From NCBI GenBank assembly GCA_949292215.1, contig CASEYW010000083.1, forward strand, positions 1-64,000: a stretch of DNA of 64,000 nt, given 5' to 3'. The stretch is from an uncultured bacterium. Lineage in GTDB: Bacteria > Verrucomicrobiota > Lentisphaeria > Victivallales > UBA1829. A model generated the notes under the pieces. It was not told where the DNA came from and made no database searches. It saw only the letters and a list, made by a program, of their open reading frames with translations. This document shows positions 35,660 through 45,419 of the stretch, in pieces; within the stretch, counting starts at the first letter, position 1, and every line of letters starts with the position of its first letter. A program made the position numbers and the translations under genes.

Positions 35660-36826
35660 TTATTGCAGAGCCATTGAGTCCGGCAGAACGGTTTTTCCTT
35701 TGAGTTGCGGTTTTGTGTCCACGAATCCCCAGCGGCGGGAGATCGGCCAGAAAACGTTCAATCCCCGTCCGATCATGTTCTTTCGCGGAATGAATCCCCA
35801 GTTGCGTCCGTCCAGACTGTTGGACGTGTTGTCTCCGAGAGCGAAAAACATATCCTTCGGGACTTTGAGTTCCAGTCCGGGTGCCAGCAGTTCCGAGGCG
35901 ATATGTCCCTGGTAGCCGCCTTCGAAGGAGTAGAGTCGTTTGAATTTGTCCGAAAACGCGGTGGCAGGTTTGAATTCCGTTTCTCCTTTCGGCTTGATGT
36001 AAAGGATGTTGTCCACGATTTTCAGCGTGTCGCCCGGCAGACCGACCAGACGCTTGATGTAGTAATAGCCGCCAAGAGTCTGAGTCGGGGACTTGATGTT
36101 CTCCGTCGTGAAGACGATGACATCGCCGCGTTTCAATGGCAGGAAATGGATGGAGAGCCGGTCCACAAACAGATGGTCGCCTGTGGAGAGCCAGCCGTCG
36201 CAGAGAAGTTCGCCTTTCCGGTAGCCTTCGCGCTGGAGATCAACATAGCGTGCAACATTGCCGATGCTTCCCGGCAGATTGTAGATCTGGTTTCCAATCT
36301 GCAGCGAGGTTTCCGTATCAATCAGACGTTTGCTGTGAGTGTTGTATGCGATCAGTTCGCCGTCTTCCTGAATTTCCAGTTTTGCGCGCGGCGAGAAGAG
36401 CGGAACCATGGTTCCGGAGATCGGACCGCCGGATTGTTCCAGTCCTTTCCGGTCCACATAATGAATTCCGAAGAGTGTCGGCTGCATGCTGCTGGTTGGA
36501 ATCTTGAACGGCTGAAGATAGAGTGCGCGGACTCCAAACGCGACAGCGAATGCGACTGCCAGAACATCCAGAAAATTGCGGAGTTTCCGCAGATTGCCGT
36601 GAACCGCCATAAGGGAGTCAATCCGGGAATGGTTGCGGGAGAGAAACTGTTCCATGGCGTCGGCATCCTTCCGGTCGAGAGTGTCTGCCTCGGCGAGAAT
36701 GGCGTTCAGAGACTCTTTCTGCTGGTCGGTAAGAATGTCGTCGTCCGAAACGAGACGGCGTTTGACCGCAAGGGTCTGCTCTTTGACGGACTTTCGAAGT
36801 TTCCTCAGCTTGAAATAAGAGAACAT
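35660..36826 (-). CDS. lepB: Signal peptidase I
   Basis: LepB removes signal peptides from exported proteins at the inner membrane. The 388-residue enzyme has a cytosolic N-terminal extension of about 80 charged, helical residues, one membrane helix (about 84-104), the catalytic Ser113 in IPTSSMQPTL and the general base Lys258 in YYIKRLVGLPGD, and the C-terminal box GDNTSNSLDGRNWGFIP. It lies 18 bases after lepA, an operon order seen in many bacteria. The need for a robust signal peptidase fits the many secreted proteins in this window. Confidence 0.96.
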   Translation of the reverse strand: MFSYFKLRKLRKSVKEQTLAVKRRLVSDDDILTDQQKESLNAILAEADTLDRKDADAMEQFLSRNHSRIDSLMAVHGNLRKLRNFLDVLAVAFAVAFGVRALYLQPFKIPTSSMQPTLFGIHYVDRKGLEQSGGPISGTMVPLFSPRAKLEIQEDGELIAYNTHSKRLIDTETSLQIGNQIYNLPGSIGNVARYVDLQREGYRKGELLCDGWLSTGDHLFVDRLSIHFLPLKRGDVIVFTTENIKSPTQTLGGYYYIKRLVGLPGDTLKIVDNILYIKPKGETEFKPATAFSDKFKRLYSFEGGYQGHIASELLAPGLELKVPKDMFFALGDNTSNSLDGRNWGFIPRKNMIGRGLNVFWPISRRWGFVDTKPQLKGKTVLPDSMALQ

Positions 36827-36844
36827 GCCGGTCCTTTCCGATGG

Positions 36845-38653
36845 TTATTCCGCATTGGATTTCAGGACTTCGACAAACGCTTCCTGCGGAATGTTCACTT
36901 TGCCGATCTGTTTCATGCGTTTTTTGCCTTCCTTCTGTTTTTCCAGAAGTTTGCGTTTTCGCGTGATATCGCCTCCGTAGCATTTCGCAAGCACGTTTTT
37001 GCGGAAGGCGCGAACCGTTTCGCGCGCGATGACCTTTCCACCCACGGCTGCCTGAATCGCAACCTGGAACATGTGCTGCGGAATGACATTGGCAAGACGT
37101 TCTGCCAGCATTCGTCCGCGGGAATAGGCAAGATCCGTATGTACGATGGTCGCGAAGGCGTCAACCGGTTCCCCGTTGACCAGAATATCCAGTTTCACGA
37201 GTTTATCTGCGCGGTACCCGGCATGTTCATAGTCCATGCTGCCGTAGCCGCGGGTGATGGATTTGAGCTTGTCGTGGAAATCAATTAGAATTTCATGCAT
37301 CGGGATGGTGGCTGTGATCATGACATGGGAGCCGTCGACGCTGTCGGTCTTGGTGCAGATCCCGCGTTTCTGCATGACGAGATTCATGATGTCTCCGATG
37401 TACTGGTTCGGCGACATGATATGGGCGGAGATCAGTGGTTCTTCGATCCGGTCGATTTCCGCGGGATCCGGCAGGCGGACGGGGTTGTCCACCTCGATCA
37501 TGGTCCCGTTGGTCAGATAGACGTGATAGATGACGCTAGGATACGTCGCAATGATATCCATGTTGTATTCCCGGCGCAGGCGTTCCTGAATAATCTCCAT
37601 GTGGAGCAGACCGAGGAATCCGCAGCGGAACCCGAAGCCCAGTGCGGCGGAAGTTTCCGCCTGATAGGTGAAGGCGGCATCGTTCAGTTGAAGTTTCGCC
37701 ATGCTGAAACGGAGCTGATCGTAATCGGCGGAGTCGATCGGATAGATTCCGCTGAACACCATCGGCTTGACTTCCTGAAAGCCGGGGAGGGGTTCTGTGC
37801 AGGGATCTTTCACTTCGGTGATGGTATCGCCGATTCTGGTGTCGGTCGGGGTTTTGATGTTCGGGATGATGTAGCCGACGGATCCGGCCGAAAGCTCCGG
37901 CGTCGCAGTCATGGAAGGTTTGAAGACGCCGACCTCTTTGATCTCACTTTCGAGTCCTGTGCTGAGCAGCCGCAGTTTGTCGCCGCGTTTGAAGGAGCCG
38001 TTGAAGACGCGCAGATAAGTGACGACTCCACGGTAAGCGTCGTAGATGGAATCGAAAACCAGGGCGCTGGTCCCCGCCGAAGGATAGGGTTTCGGCGGCG
38101 GAATGAATTTGACGATGGCTTCGAGCACCTCAGGTATGCCGGTGCCTTCTTTCGCGGAAACGGCAATTGCCTCTTCGCGCGGGATGGCAAGAATTTCCTC
38201 CATCTGTTCCAGGCACATCGGCACATCGGCAGCCGGAAGGTCGATTTTGTTGATGACCGGAATGATATGAAGATTATGACGCATGGCCAGCTGAACATTT
38301 GCAACGGTCTGTGCCTGCACTCCCTGGGTTGCGTCAATGACGAGCAGGGCGCCTTCACAGGCTGCGAGCGAACGGCTGACTTCATAGGCGAAGTCAACAT
38401 GGCCCGGGGTGTCGATCAGATTCAGTTCGTATTCATCACCGTCGGATGCTTTGTACGCCATGCGGACAGGATGCGCTTTGATGGTGATTCCGCGTTCCTG
38501 TTCCAGATCCATGGCATCGAGGAGCTGATCGTGGGTCAGATCGCGTTTTTCAATGGTTCCGGTCGCTTCAAGCAGGCGGTCGGCGAGTGTTGACTTGCCG
38601 TGGTCGATATGGGCGATGATCGAAAAATTTCGTATGTATTTCAATTCCGGCAT
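36845..38653 (-). CDS. lepA: Elongation factor 4 (back-translocating GTPase)
   Basis: LepA/EF4 binds stalled ribosomes and promotes back-translocation or late assembly. The 602 residues match the family length. G-box motifs are AHIDHGKST (14-22), DTPGH (81-85) and NKID (135-138), followed by EF-G-like domains II, III and V and the LepA-specific C-terminal domain with GYGSMDYEHAGY. Its own promoter lies upstream, separating it from the lipoprotein gene. It is followed by lepB and purU in the same direction. Confidence 0.98.
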   Translation of the reverse strand: MPELKYIRNFSIIAHIDHGKSTLADRLLEATGTIEKRDLTHDQLLDAMDLEQERGITIKAHPVRMAYKASDGDEYELNLIDTPGHVDFAYEVSRSLAACEGALLVIDATQGVQAQTVANVQLAMRHNLHIIPVINKIDLPAADVPMCLEQMEEILAIPREEAIAVSAKEGTGIPEVLEAIVKFIPPPKPYPSAGTSALVFDSIYDAYRGVVTYLRVFNGSFKRGDKLRLLSTGLESEIKEVGVFKPSMTATPELSAGSVGYIIPNIKTPTDTRIGDTITEVKDPCTEPLPGFQEVKPMVFSGIYPIDSADYDQLRFSMAKLQLNDAAFTYQAETSAALGFGFRCGFLGLLHMEIIQERLRREYNMDIIATYPSVIYHVYLTNGTMIEVDNPVRLPDPAEIDRIEEPLISAHIMSPNQYIGDIMNLVMQKRGICTKTDSVDGSHVMITATIPMHEILIDFHDKLKSITRGYGSMDYEHAGYRADKLVKLDILVNGEPVDAFATIVHTDLAYSRGRMLAERLANVIPQHMFQVAIQAAVGGKVIARETVRAFRKNVLAKCYGGDITRKRKLLEKQKEGKKRMKQIGKVNIPQEAFVEVLKSNAE

Positions 38654-38683
38654 ACAGATTCTCCATTGCGTTTGCGAATGTAT

Positions 38684-38712
38684 AATTTAACACGGCAAGT
38701 CCGCTTTTGCAA
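38684..38712 (-). promoter_or_regulatory. lepA: Sigma70-type promoter of lepA
   Basis: On the minus strand TTGCAA (38712-38707), 17 bases, TAAATT (38689-38684), 30 bases before the lepA start codon. Confidence 0.7.
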
Positions 38713-38784
38713 ATGCAATCGCGCGGGAGGATTGCCTGCTGGTTCCGTATTTTTGGAAAAAACGGGAAATCGACTGGAAAATGG

Positions 38785-39282
38785 TCACTCCAGCAGCGAT
38801 TTCAGTTCCGCGGCATCTTCCCAGGCGGCGAATGCGTAGCTTTCGGACCCCTGCTTGTATTCCATGACGGGAGTCAGGAGCATGGCGCGGATCTCGGCGG
38901 ACTTCAAACCGCCGATTGCCAGATCGGCGCGCCCGCTGCGGATGTAGCCTGCAATCGCTTCCGGCCGGGCGTCGAAAAGGAAGAGGCGCAGTCCGGCTTT
39001 TTCCGCTGCGGCTCTGATCCGATGAATCTCCGGACCTTCGAACTGTCCGTTTGCATCGACTTTGACGAACTGTCCGCTTTTGCTGTTGACTGCGACCCGG
39101 AGTGTACCGCGCCGGAGCAGGACCCGGTATCGGCGTTCGGCTGCAACCCGGATGAGTTGTTCCAGGGGAGCCGGCGTTTTTTCCGTTTCCGTTATGCAGG
39201 AGACCGGGAGCAGACAGCACAGGGACACAACAACGGCTGCGGCAATCCGGCATGCGGCGGTTGTGTCCGGGCGTTGTTTCAT
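38785..39282 (-). CDS. Lipoprotein with a single lobe of a solute-binding (SBP_bac_3-like) domain
   Basis: The 165-residue product has a signal peptide with lipobox LLPVSC. The mature part, from GTLRVAVNSKSGQFVKVDANGQFEG to ADLAIGGLKSAEIRAMLLTPVM, matches the first lobe of family-3 amino-acid-binding proteins; the second lobe of roughly 100 residues is absent. It may be a truncated gene, or a stand-alone ligand-sensing lipoprotein. No transporter is adjacent. It begins 5 bases after the carA stop and so is likely in the carA transcript. Confidence 0.75.
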   Translation of the reverse strand: MKQRPDTTAACRIAAAVVVSLCCLLPVSCITETEKTPAPLEQLIRVAAERRYRVLLRRGTLRVAVNSKSGQFVKVDANGQFEGPEIHRIRAAAEKAGLRLFLFDARPEAIAGYIRSGRADLAIGGLKSAEIRAMLLTPVMEYKQGSESYAFAAWEDAAELKSLLE

Positions 39283-39287
39283 GGTTC

Positions 39288-40442
39288 TTACTTCTTGAGC
39301 ATCTCTTTGAACTGGCGGAACAGATAGAACGGATCGTGCGGTCCCGGAGCGGCTTCCGGATGGTACTGCACGCTGAACATCGGCGCGGTTCTGTGACGGA
39401 GCCCTTCAACGGTTCCGTCGTTGAGATTGATGTGCGTGACTTCAACGCAATCGGGGAGCGATTCCGGGTCCAGCGCAAAATTGTGGTTCTGCGAGGTGAT
39501 TTCAACTGCACCGGTAATGAGATTTTTGACCGGATGGTTGCACCCGTGATGTCCGAATTTCAAACGGTAGGTTTTTCCTCCGACAGCACGTCCGAGAATC
39601 TGGTGCCCGAGGCAGATCCCCATGATCGGTACTTTACCGATGAGTTTTGCCGCCATTTCGGAGGCATAGGGAAGTGCCGCGGGATCGGCGGGTCCGTTGG
39701 AAAGGAAAACTCCTTCCGGATGGAGCGCGAGAATCTCCTCTGCTGTGGTTTTCGCTGTTACCACCTGTACGTCCATTCCGCAGAGACGGAGGGAGCGGAG
39801 AATGTTCCATTTGATACCGAAATCGACGGCGACAATCTTGTGTTCAAGCGGCGGCAGTTCCTCTGTCATCGGCCAGGAACGCGTGATGGCGCCGTCCGGA
39901 TCAAAGCGGTAGTTTTCCCGGCAGGTGACTTTGGAGGCGTAGTCCTGATTGTCGAGTCCGCACCATTCGCGGGCTCTGGCAATTGCAGTTTCTTCCGGGA
40001 GTTCGCTGCCATCGCAATGCAGATATCCTTTGAGGGTTCCGGAAGAGCGGAGCTTAAGCGTGAGTGCACGGGTATCAATTCCGTCGATGGCGGGTACCCC
40101 TGCTTTTTCCAGCGCATGGGCGAGGGACTCTTCGGATCGCCAATTGCTGGGTTCGTTGTATTCGTGCATGAGGAAGCCGTTCAGAAAGAGGGCTCGCGAT
40201 TCCATGTCGGCTGTGTTCATGCCGTAATTGCCGATTTCTGGACAGGTCATGGTGACGAACTGTCCGGCGTAGGAGGGATCGCTGAGGATTTCTTCGTATC
40301 CGGAGAGTCCGGTGTTGAAGACCACTTCGCCGGTCCGGTCGATTTTTGCGCCGACGGAACGGCCTCGAAAGACAGATCCGTCTTCAAGAGCGAGGAATGC
40401 TTTTTTTTCGCGTTGCGCTTTCCAGTCGTATGTATCAGCCAT
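39288..40442 (-). CDS. carA: Carbamoyl-phosphate synthase small subunit (glutamine amidotransferase)
   Basis: CarA releases ammonia from glutamine for carbamoyl phosphate synthesis, feeding arginine and pyrimidine pathways. The 384-residue protein has the N-terminal CPSase domain (ALEDGSVFRG, GYEEILSDPSYAGQ) and a class I amidotransferase domain with nucleophile Cys277 in GICLGHQ and His361/Glu363 in QYHPEAAPGPHD. The large subunit carB is not adjacent. The start has AGGAAGGATC upstream; the much longer open frame before it contains the promoter. pyrG, another pyrimidine gene, is transcribed divergently next door. Confidence 0.97.
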   Translation of the reverse strand: MADTYDWKAQREKKAFLALEDGSVFRGRSVGAKIDRTGEVVFNTGLSGYEEILSDPSYAGQFVTMTCPEIGNYGMNTADMESRALFLNGFLMHEYNEPSNWRSEESLAHALEKAGVPAIDGIDTRALTLKLRSSGTLKGYLHCDGSELPEETAIARAREWCGLDNQDYASKVTCRENYRFDPDGAITRSWPMTEELPPLEHKIVAVDFGIKWNILRSLRLCGMDVQVVTAKTTAEEILALHPEGVFLSNGPADPAALPYASEMAAKLIGKVPIMGICLGHQILGRAVGGKTYRLKFGHHGCNHPVKNLITGAVEITSQNHNFALDPESLPDCVEVTHINLNDGTVEGLRHRTAPMFSVQYHPEAAPGPHDPFYLFRQFKEMLKK

Positions 40443-40536
40443 GTTTTGATCCTTCCTGATCATGCCCGGGATGTCATGCGCCGCAGGCCCGGAATGAGCC
40501 TGTCCGGTACAAAGAGGCATTTGTTTAAATCCATAA

Positions 40537-40565
40537 AATATACACTCTTCCGGGGAAAAAATCAA
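40537..40565 (-). promoter_or_regulatory. carA: Sigma70-type promoter of carA
   Basis: On the minus strand TTGATT (40565-40560), 17 bases, TATATT (40542-40537), about 95 bases before the start codon. This leaves room for a regulatory leader, but no clear attenuator is seen. Confidence 0.7.
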
Positions 40566-40712
40566 TTTGATTTCTCCCGGATTTCCGGGAACTTTTTCTA
40601 AAAGGCTTCCGTTGAATTTTTTTTTGAAATCTTTCTCCGACGGCTTTTTTTTGGGGAAAAAAGGAGTATATTGAAAGGTTCCCACGGAACCGCTTACAGG
40701 AGAATGCTGAGA

Positions 40713-42323
40713 ATGACGAAACACATTTTTATTACTGGAGGCGTGGTATCCTCCCTTGGCAAAGGAATTACTGCCGCATCCATCGCAATGCTTCTCAAAA
40801 GCCGCGGATACAAGGTCGCGATGCAGAAGCTGGACCCTTATCTTAACGTTGACCCGGGCACCATGTCCCCCTACCAGCACGGGGAAGTGTTTGTTACCGA
40901 TGACGGCGCGGAGACGGATCTTGATCTCGGACACTACGAGCGTTTCGCCGGCATCTCCTGCTCGAAGGCCAGCAATTATACGACCGGACGGATTTACAGT
41001 ACTGTGATTCACCGGGAACGGGAAGGCGGATATCTCGGCGGTACGGTGCAGGTGATTCCCCATATCACAAATGAGATCAAGTCCGCGATTGCATCAATGC
41101 ATTCCGATGATGTGGACATTGCCATTACGGAGATCGGCGGTACGGCGGGCGATATCGAGTCTCTGCCGTTTCTGGAAGCAATCCGACAGTTTTATCAGGA
41201 GTTCGGGGAAAACAACTCCATCTTCATCCATCTGACTCTGGTGCCGTACATCAAGGCTGCGGGTGAGCTGAAGACAAAACCCTCTCAGCAGTCCGTTGCC
41301 ATTCTGCGGAGCATCGGAATTGTTCCGCACATTCTCGTCTGCCGTTGTGAATCGCCGATGGAGGAGGAACACCGTCGGAAGCTGGCTCTGTTCTGCAATG
41401 TCCGGAAGGAGAATGTGATTGAGGAGCTCGACGTGAAGAACTCCATCTACGAAGTCCCTCTCGATCTGGCGAAACAGGGCGTGGACAGCTGTATTCTGAA
41501 GCTGCTTGAACTGCCGGAGCGCCCGAGCGATCTTTCCGAATGGAAGAAAATGCTTTCCACCGTTTTGAATCCGTCGAAGGGGGAAGTGGAGATTGCAGTT
41601 GTCGGAAAATACATTTCGCTGCGCGACGCCTATAAGAGCATTTATGAGGCGCTTGCGCATGCTGGCATTGCGAATTCCGCGAAGGTGAAGTTCCGTTCTG
41701 TGGAAGCGGAGGAGCTGGAGAGCGGTGATCCGGCGGAGATTTTCCGTGGAATCGACGGCATCCTGGTTCCCGGCGGTTTCGGAGATCGCGGGGTTCCCGG
41801 CAAGATCAGAGCTGTGACATACGCCCGCGAAAACAGAATTCCGTTTTTCGGAATCTGCCTCGGAATGCAGTGCGCGGTGATTGAATTTGCCCGTAATGTC
41901 TGCGGGATGGAACAGGCGAACAGCACGGAATTCGACCGCCATTCTCCATATCCGGTCATTGACCTGATGGAAGCGCAGAAGACGATCACAGCCAAAGGCG
42001 GAACGATGCGTCTCGGGGCGTATCCCTGCACGATTCGTCCGGGGACGAAAGCGGCATCGGTCTACCATGCCGGAGAGATCCGGGAGCGTCACCGCCACCG
42101 GTATGAGTTCAATACCAGGTATCTGGAACAGATTGAGGAGGCTGGACTGGTAATCTCGGGTACTTCTCCGGATGGCCGTCTGGTTGAGATGGTGGAGCTG
42201 GAGGATCATCCGTGGTTTGTCGCCTGCCAGTTCCATCCGGAGTTCAAATCCACCCCGCTGAAGGCGCATCCTCTGTTCTTTGGATTTGTCAAGGCTGCAC
42301 TTGCATACCGCGATGGAAAGTGA
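40713..42323 (+). CDS. pyrG: CTP synthase
   Basis: PyrG makes CTP from UTP with glutamine and ATP. The 536-residue enzyme has the synthase domain starting [18 protein letters not shown] with its phosphate loop, the [20 protein letters not shown] stretch, and a class I amidotransferase domain with nucleophile Cys382 in GICLGMQ and His/Glu in [11 protein letters not shown] 40713 follows CAGGAGA by nine bases; an ATG at 40704 touches that site. A TATATT -10 box lies at 40667-40672 but its -35 is poor. The next gene, a Xer-type recombinase, follows directly. Confidence 0.98.
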   Translation: MTKHIFITGGVVSSLGKGITAASIAMLLKSRGYKVAMQKLDPYLNVDPGTMSPYQHGEVFVTDDGAETDLDLGHYERFAGISCSKASNYTTGRIYSTVIHREREGGYLGGTVQVIPHITNEIKSAIASMHSDDVDIAITEIGGTAGDIESLPFLEAIRQFYQEFGENNSIFIHLTLVPYIKAAGELKTKPSQQSVAILRSIGIVPHILVCRCESPMEEEHRRKLALFCNVRKENVIEELDVKNSIYEVPLDLAKQGVDSCILKLLELPERPSDLSEWKKMLSTVLNPSKGEVEIAVVGKYISLRDAYKSIYEALAHAGIANSAKVKFRSVEAEELESGDPAEIFRGIDGILVPGGFGDRGVPGKIRAVTYARENRIPFFGICLGMQCAVIEFARNVCGMEQANSTEFDRHSPYPVIDLMEAQKTITAKGGTMRLGAYPCTIRPGTKAASVYHAGEIRERHRHRYEFNTRYLEQIEEAGLVISGTSPDGRLVEMVELEDHPWFVACQFHPEFKSTPLKAHPLFFGFVKAALAYRDGK

Positions 42324-42333
42324 GAGGGTCCGC

Positions 42334-43338
42334 ATGGTCCGTCCGGAAGAGAAAAGCCCGAAGGAAACCGTCGTTCCTGCCGGGGATATGGACCGGTCGC
42401 TGGCTTCCTATCTTGCCTATCTGAGTCATGAAAGGAATGCCTCTCAGCATACCATCGACAGTTATCGGATTGATATTGAACAGTTCGTGAAACTGGCTCT
42501 GAAATCGGATGCGGAGTGCTGCCAGATCGACTGGAATGCCGTGGATGTCTATGCGGCGCGTTCCTTTGTTGTGATTCTCCAGGAAGAGGAGAACATCTCC
42601 AAAACATCCATTCTGCGGAAACTTTCCGGAATGCGTTCTTTTTACCGTTACATGCTTCGGGAAGGGATCGTCAGCGACAATCCGTTTGCGAACTTGACGC
42701 CTCCGAAAAAGCAGAAGCTTCTTCCGAAATATATGACGGTGGACGAGGTCGGCCGCCTGCTTGACGCGCCCGCAAAGTTCTGGAAGGATGCCTATGAAAA
42801 AGATATTGCAAAGGATGAGGAGAGTGCAAAGTTTTCCGCCGCCCGCGATTCCGCCATGCTGGAGGTCATTTACAGCGGCGGGATTCGAATCAGTGAAGCT
42901 GTCGGTTTGAACATCGGCGATGTGGATCTCTTTTCCGGGATCATGAAGGTCCGCGGAAAGGGACGGAAGGAGCGTCTCTGCGGACTTGGCGGACCTGCGG
43001 AACGTGCTTTACGCAAGTACATGACAGCCAGAAGGATGCGGACTTCCAACGAGCGTCATGGCGCTCCCCTGTTTGTCAATAAGGATGGTCAGCGCCTGAC
43101 GGCACGTTCCTTCCAGCGCAACTTCAAGCTCTATTTGCGGGAGGCCGGTCTGCCGCTTGACATGACGCCGCACAAACTCCGTCACTCGTTCGCCACGCAT
43201 CTGCTGGATGCCGGAGCCGATCTCCGCAGCGTTCAGGAACTGCTCGGACATGAGAATCTGAGCACTACGCAGATTTATACGCACATCAGTGCGGAGCGGT
43301 TGAAAAACGTCTACAACAAGGCGCATCCCAGAGCATAA
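42334..43338 (+). CDS. Tyrosine recombinase of the XerC/XerD type
   Basis: Xer recombinases resolve chromosome dimers at dif. The 334-residue protein has the SAM-like core-binding domain (about 22-115, YLSHERNASQHTIDSYRID) and a catalytic domain with Arg185 (GGIRISE), His280 and Arg283 (HKLRHSF), His306 (LGHENL) and nucleophile Tyr315 (TQIYTH). It is slightly longer than E. coli XerC/D because of an extra stretch near 145-165. There is no sign of a mobile element, and it is tied to pyrG (10 bases apart), which favours a housekeeping Xer role. XerC versus XerD cannot be decided. Confidence 0.92.
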   Translation: MVRPEEKSPKETVVPAGDMDRSLASYLAYLSHERNASQHTIDSYRIDIEQFVKLALKSDAECCQIDWNAVDVYAARSFVVILQEEENISKTSILRKLSGMRSFYRYMLREGIVSDNPFANLTPPKKQKLLPKYMTVDEVGRLLDAPAKFWKDAYEKDIAKDEESAKFSAARDSAMLEVIYSGGIRISEAVGLNIGDVDLFSGIMKVRGKGRKERLCGLGGPAERALRKYMTARRMRTSNERHGAPLFVNKDGQRLTARSFQRNFKLYLREAGLPLDMTPHKLRHSFATHLLDAGADLRSVQELLGHENLSTTQIYTHISAERLKNVYNKAHPRA

Positions 43339-44676
43339 TCAGCGATCGACGCTTTTCTTGGCGGGGCTGGACTGTGTTTTCCCAAATTCCGCATCAATGT
43401 GTTTTCCTGCGAAATGCACCGAAAGAAAGCTCGGAATGGTGCAGAGGCAGATCCAGAGAAAGAAGTAACGGTATCCCGATTCTGCACCGTGCAGGACGGA
43501 AATCTGCGCGAACAGCTCCTGCATCTTTCCGGAAAACATTCCGACCAGTGTCATGCCGAGAATCGTAATGCCCGTCATGAATGCAAAATGGCTGGTCTTA
43601 TATTTTCCGCTGCGGTTTGCGAACTGGACCATGAACAGGACATGCGCCATGTAGCCGAGTCCGTAGCCGAACTGTTCCAGCGCAATGCAGATGCCGGACG
43701 GGATGAGTCCGGGATGATGAAAGGAAAGATACACATAAAACAGATCCGGCACATTCAGCGCCAGTGCCATGAACCAGAGGCATCGGCCGAAGCCGAACCG
43801 GGATACCGCGAGTCCGGCAAGAAATCCTCCCGCCAGGAAACAGATCGTGCCGGCGATTCCGTAAATGGTGCCCTGCTGACTCAGTGTGAGTCCGAGTCCG
43901 CCTTCCGCACGCGGAGCCAGCATGAACGGAATGGAAAGTTTTCCCAGCTGCGCCTCCGCAAACCGGTAGAAAAACAGGAAGAGGACCGCGCTCACTGCGC
44001 CTTCCCGTGCAAAAAAGGTCCGGAAGGATTCCGCAAATCCGGTTTTTGTTTCGCAGCCTGCGGATTTCGGCTGTTCTGTGGCAGGGGTCGTGAAGAGATG
44101 GTAGAAAAACAGCAGGAACATGATGGCGGAGGCAGCGAACATCGGCCAGAGCCATGCGGCGGAACGGCTCATGCCGGATTCGCTGAAACGTCCCGCCAGC
44201 ATGACGAGTCCGCCCTGTCCGGCGAGCATGGCGCATTTGTAGAAGATGTTCCGAAGTCCGGAACATGCCGCCTGATCATGCGGAGAAAGTGCGATCATAT
44301 AGTACCCATCCGCGGCAATGTCGTGAGTCGCGGAGACGAACGCTGTAAGGAGGAACAGGCCCACGAGCAGCGGGAGCACCGGATGTTCCGCCTGAAACGT
44401 CAGAGCCGTTGCCGCGAAGCAGAGTCCGATGACAAACTGAGCACTCAGCATCCAGGCGCGTTTGGTCCAGAAGGAATCCAGAAACGGCGCCCAGAGAAAT
44501 TTAAGACTCCACGGCAGGCCGATGATACCGGTCCAGAATGTCATGGAACTGTTTGACATTCCAAGCGTTGTGAAGATTACCATCGAGACGGCTGTTGCGA
44601 CGGCAAACGGGAGTCCTTCTGCAAAATAGACTCCGGGAACCCAGAGCCATCCGTTTGCATTTGCCAGTGGCTTCAC
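43339..44676 (-). CDS. AmpG-like major facilitator permease
   Basis: A 445-residue protein with about twelve membrane helices. The first helices carry PGVYFAEGLPFAVATAV and GLPWSLKFLWAPFLD, a pattern of the AmpG/acetyl-CoA-transporter branch of the MFS, where AmpG imports muropeptides. The start is a GTG at 44676 with GGAG seven bases upstream; its first bases overlap the stop codon of the phosphoesterase gene (GTGA), so translation is coupled. A TTG at 44691 is the alternative. The substrate is uncertain, but recycling of cell-wall or glycan fragments would fit the setting. The gene ends exactly where the convergent Xer gene ends. Confidence 0.85.
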   Translation of the reverse strand: MKPLANANGWLWVPGVYFAEGLPFAVATAVSMVIFTTLGMSNSSMTFWTGIIGLPWSLKFLWAPFLDSFWTKRAWMLSAQFVIGLCFAATALTFQAEHPVLPLLVGLFLLTAFVSATHDIAADGYYMIALSPHDQAACSGLRNIFYKCAMLAGQGGLVMLAGRFSESGMSRSAAWLWPMFAASAIMFLLFFYHLFTTPATEQPKSAGCETKTGFAESFRTFFAREGAVSAVLFLFFYRFAEAQLGKLSIPFMLAPRAEGGLGLTLSQQGTIYGIAGTICFLAGGFLAGLAVSRFGFGRCLWFMALALNVPDLFYVYLSFHHPGLIPSGICIALEQFGYGLGYMAHVLFMVQFANRSGKYKTSHFAFMTGITILGMTLVGMFSGKMQELFAQISVLHGAESGYRYFFLWICLCTIPSFLSVHFAGKHIDAEFGKTQSSPAKKSVDR

Positions 44677-45383
44677 TGCCGGGCTCCGCAAATCTTCCGG
44701 AATCCGTGCAGGATGCCGTTTCGGTCAAGTTCAAACAGCAGGAATTGAAACGGATTCTCACAAAGTGCAGGTGCGGCGAGTGCAGTTACGCGGCCATCGG
44801 AAACAGGGTCCATTCCTTCGTGATAGTGCCCGGAAATGGTGAGTCGGACTCCGGAATCCCGCATGGCGTCGAGGATTGTTTCCGCATATTCGTAGTTGTA
44901 GCAGACATCGCAGGTGCCGGGCCGGTACAGCGGAACATGCTGGATTGACACCGAAGGGCCCGGAAACGCCGATGCCGTCCGGATCATCCGTTCGATCTCT
45001 TCCGGAGTTCGTGCAGCATTCCAGCCGGGGCGTTCCGGATCGTCGGTGAACGGAATGAAGCGGATACCCTCAAGATCCATATAAACCGGCGGACGCGGGA
45101 CCGCACGATAGAATTCCGCTGATGCCGGATCGTGGTTTCCGGGAATCACAATCAGAGGTGCCCGCAGATGGTCCAGATGGCGTACCATTTCCGGCAGCAG
45201 GTCCGCCCGCTCCGGTTCGTTGACCAGATCTCCCGCGCAGACCACAAGATCCGGATGGTGTTCCCGGTTGAGGGATTCGATCACATTGTCCAGCAGTTCC
45301 AGCGCGATTTCGCCGCGTCTCTGCGGATGCTCCGGATTACAGTGATCAGAATAGTGGAGATCGGAAAAAACGGCTATTTTCAT
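44673..45383 (-). CDS. Calcineurin-like metallophosphoesterase
   Basis: The 236-residue soluble protein carries the five metallophosphoesterase blocks: FSDLHYSD (Asp8, His10), VCAGDLVNEP, PGNHDPAS, SIQHVPLY and SGHYHEG. These residues bind a two-metal centre for hydrolysis of phosphoesters; the biological substrate cannot be told. An AAAGGAAAG site sets the start. It follows the epimerase gene by 36 bases and is translationally coupled to the AmpG-like permease gene after it. Confidence 0.93.
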   Translation of the reverse strand: MKIAVFSDLHYSDHCNPEHPQRRGEIALELLDNVIESLNREHHPDLVVCAGDLVNEPERADLLPEMVRHLDHLRAPLIVIPGNHDPASAEFYRAVPRPPVYMDLEGIRFIPFTDDPERPGWNAARTPEEIERMIRTASAFPGPSVSIQHVPLYRPGTCDVCYNYEYAETILDAMRDSGVRLTISGHYHEGMDPVSDGRVTALAAPALCENPFQFLLFELDRNGILHGFRKICGARQ

Positions 45384-45419
45384 ACTTTCCTTTGTCCTTG
45401 TCGCATAGAGCTTTCTTCA

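Noticed and set aside
35705..37288. 527-codon frame on the plus strand
   Set aside because: Antisense to lepB and lepA, both certain.
37295..38593. 432-codon frame on the plus strand
   Set aside because: Antisense to lepA; composition is that of a mirrored reading frame.
42334..43338. Xer-type recombinase as an integrase of a mobile element
   Set aside because: No attachment repeats, tRNA, or phage or plasmid genes flank it, and it is coupled to pyrG. A housekeeping Xer role is more likely.
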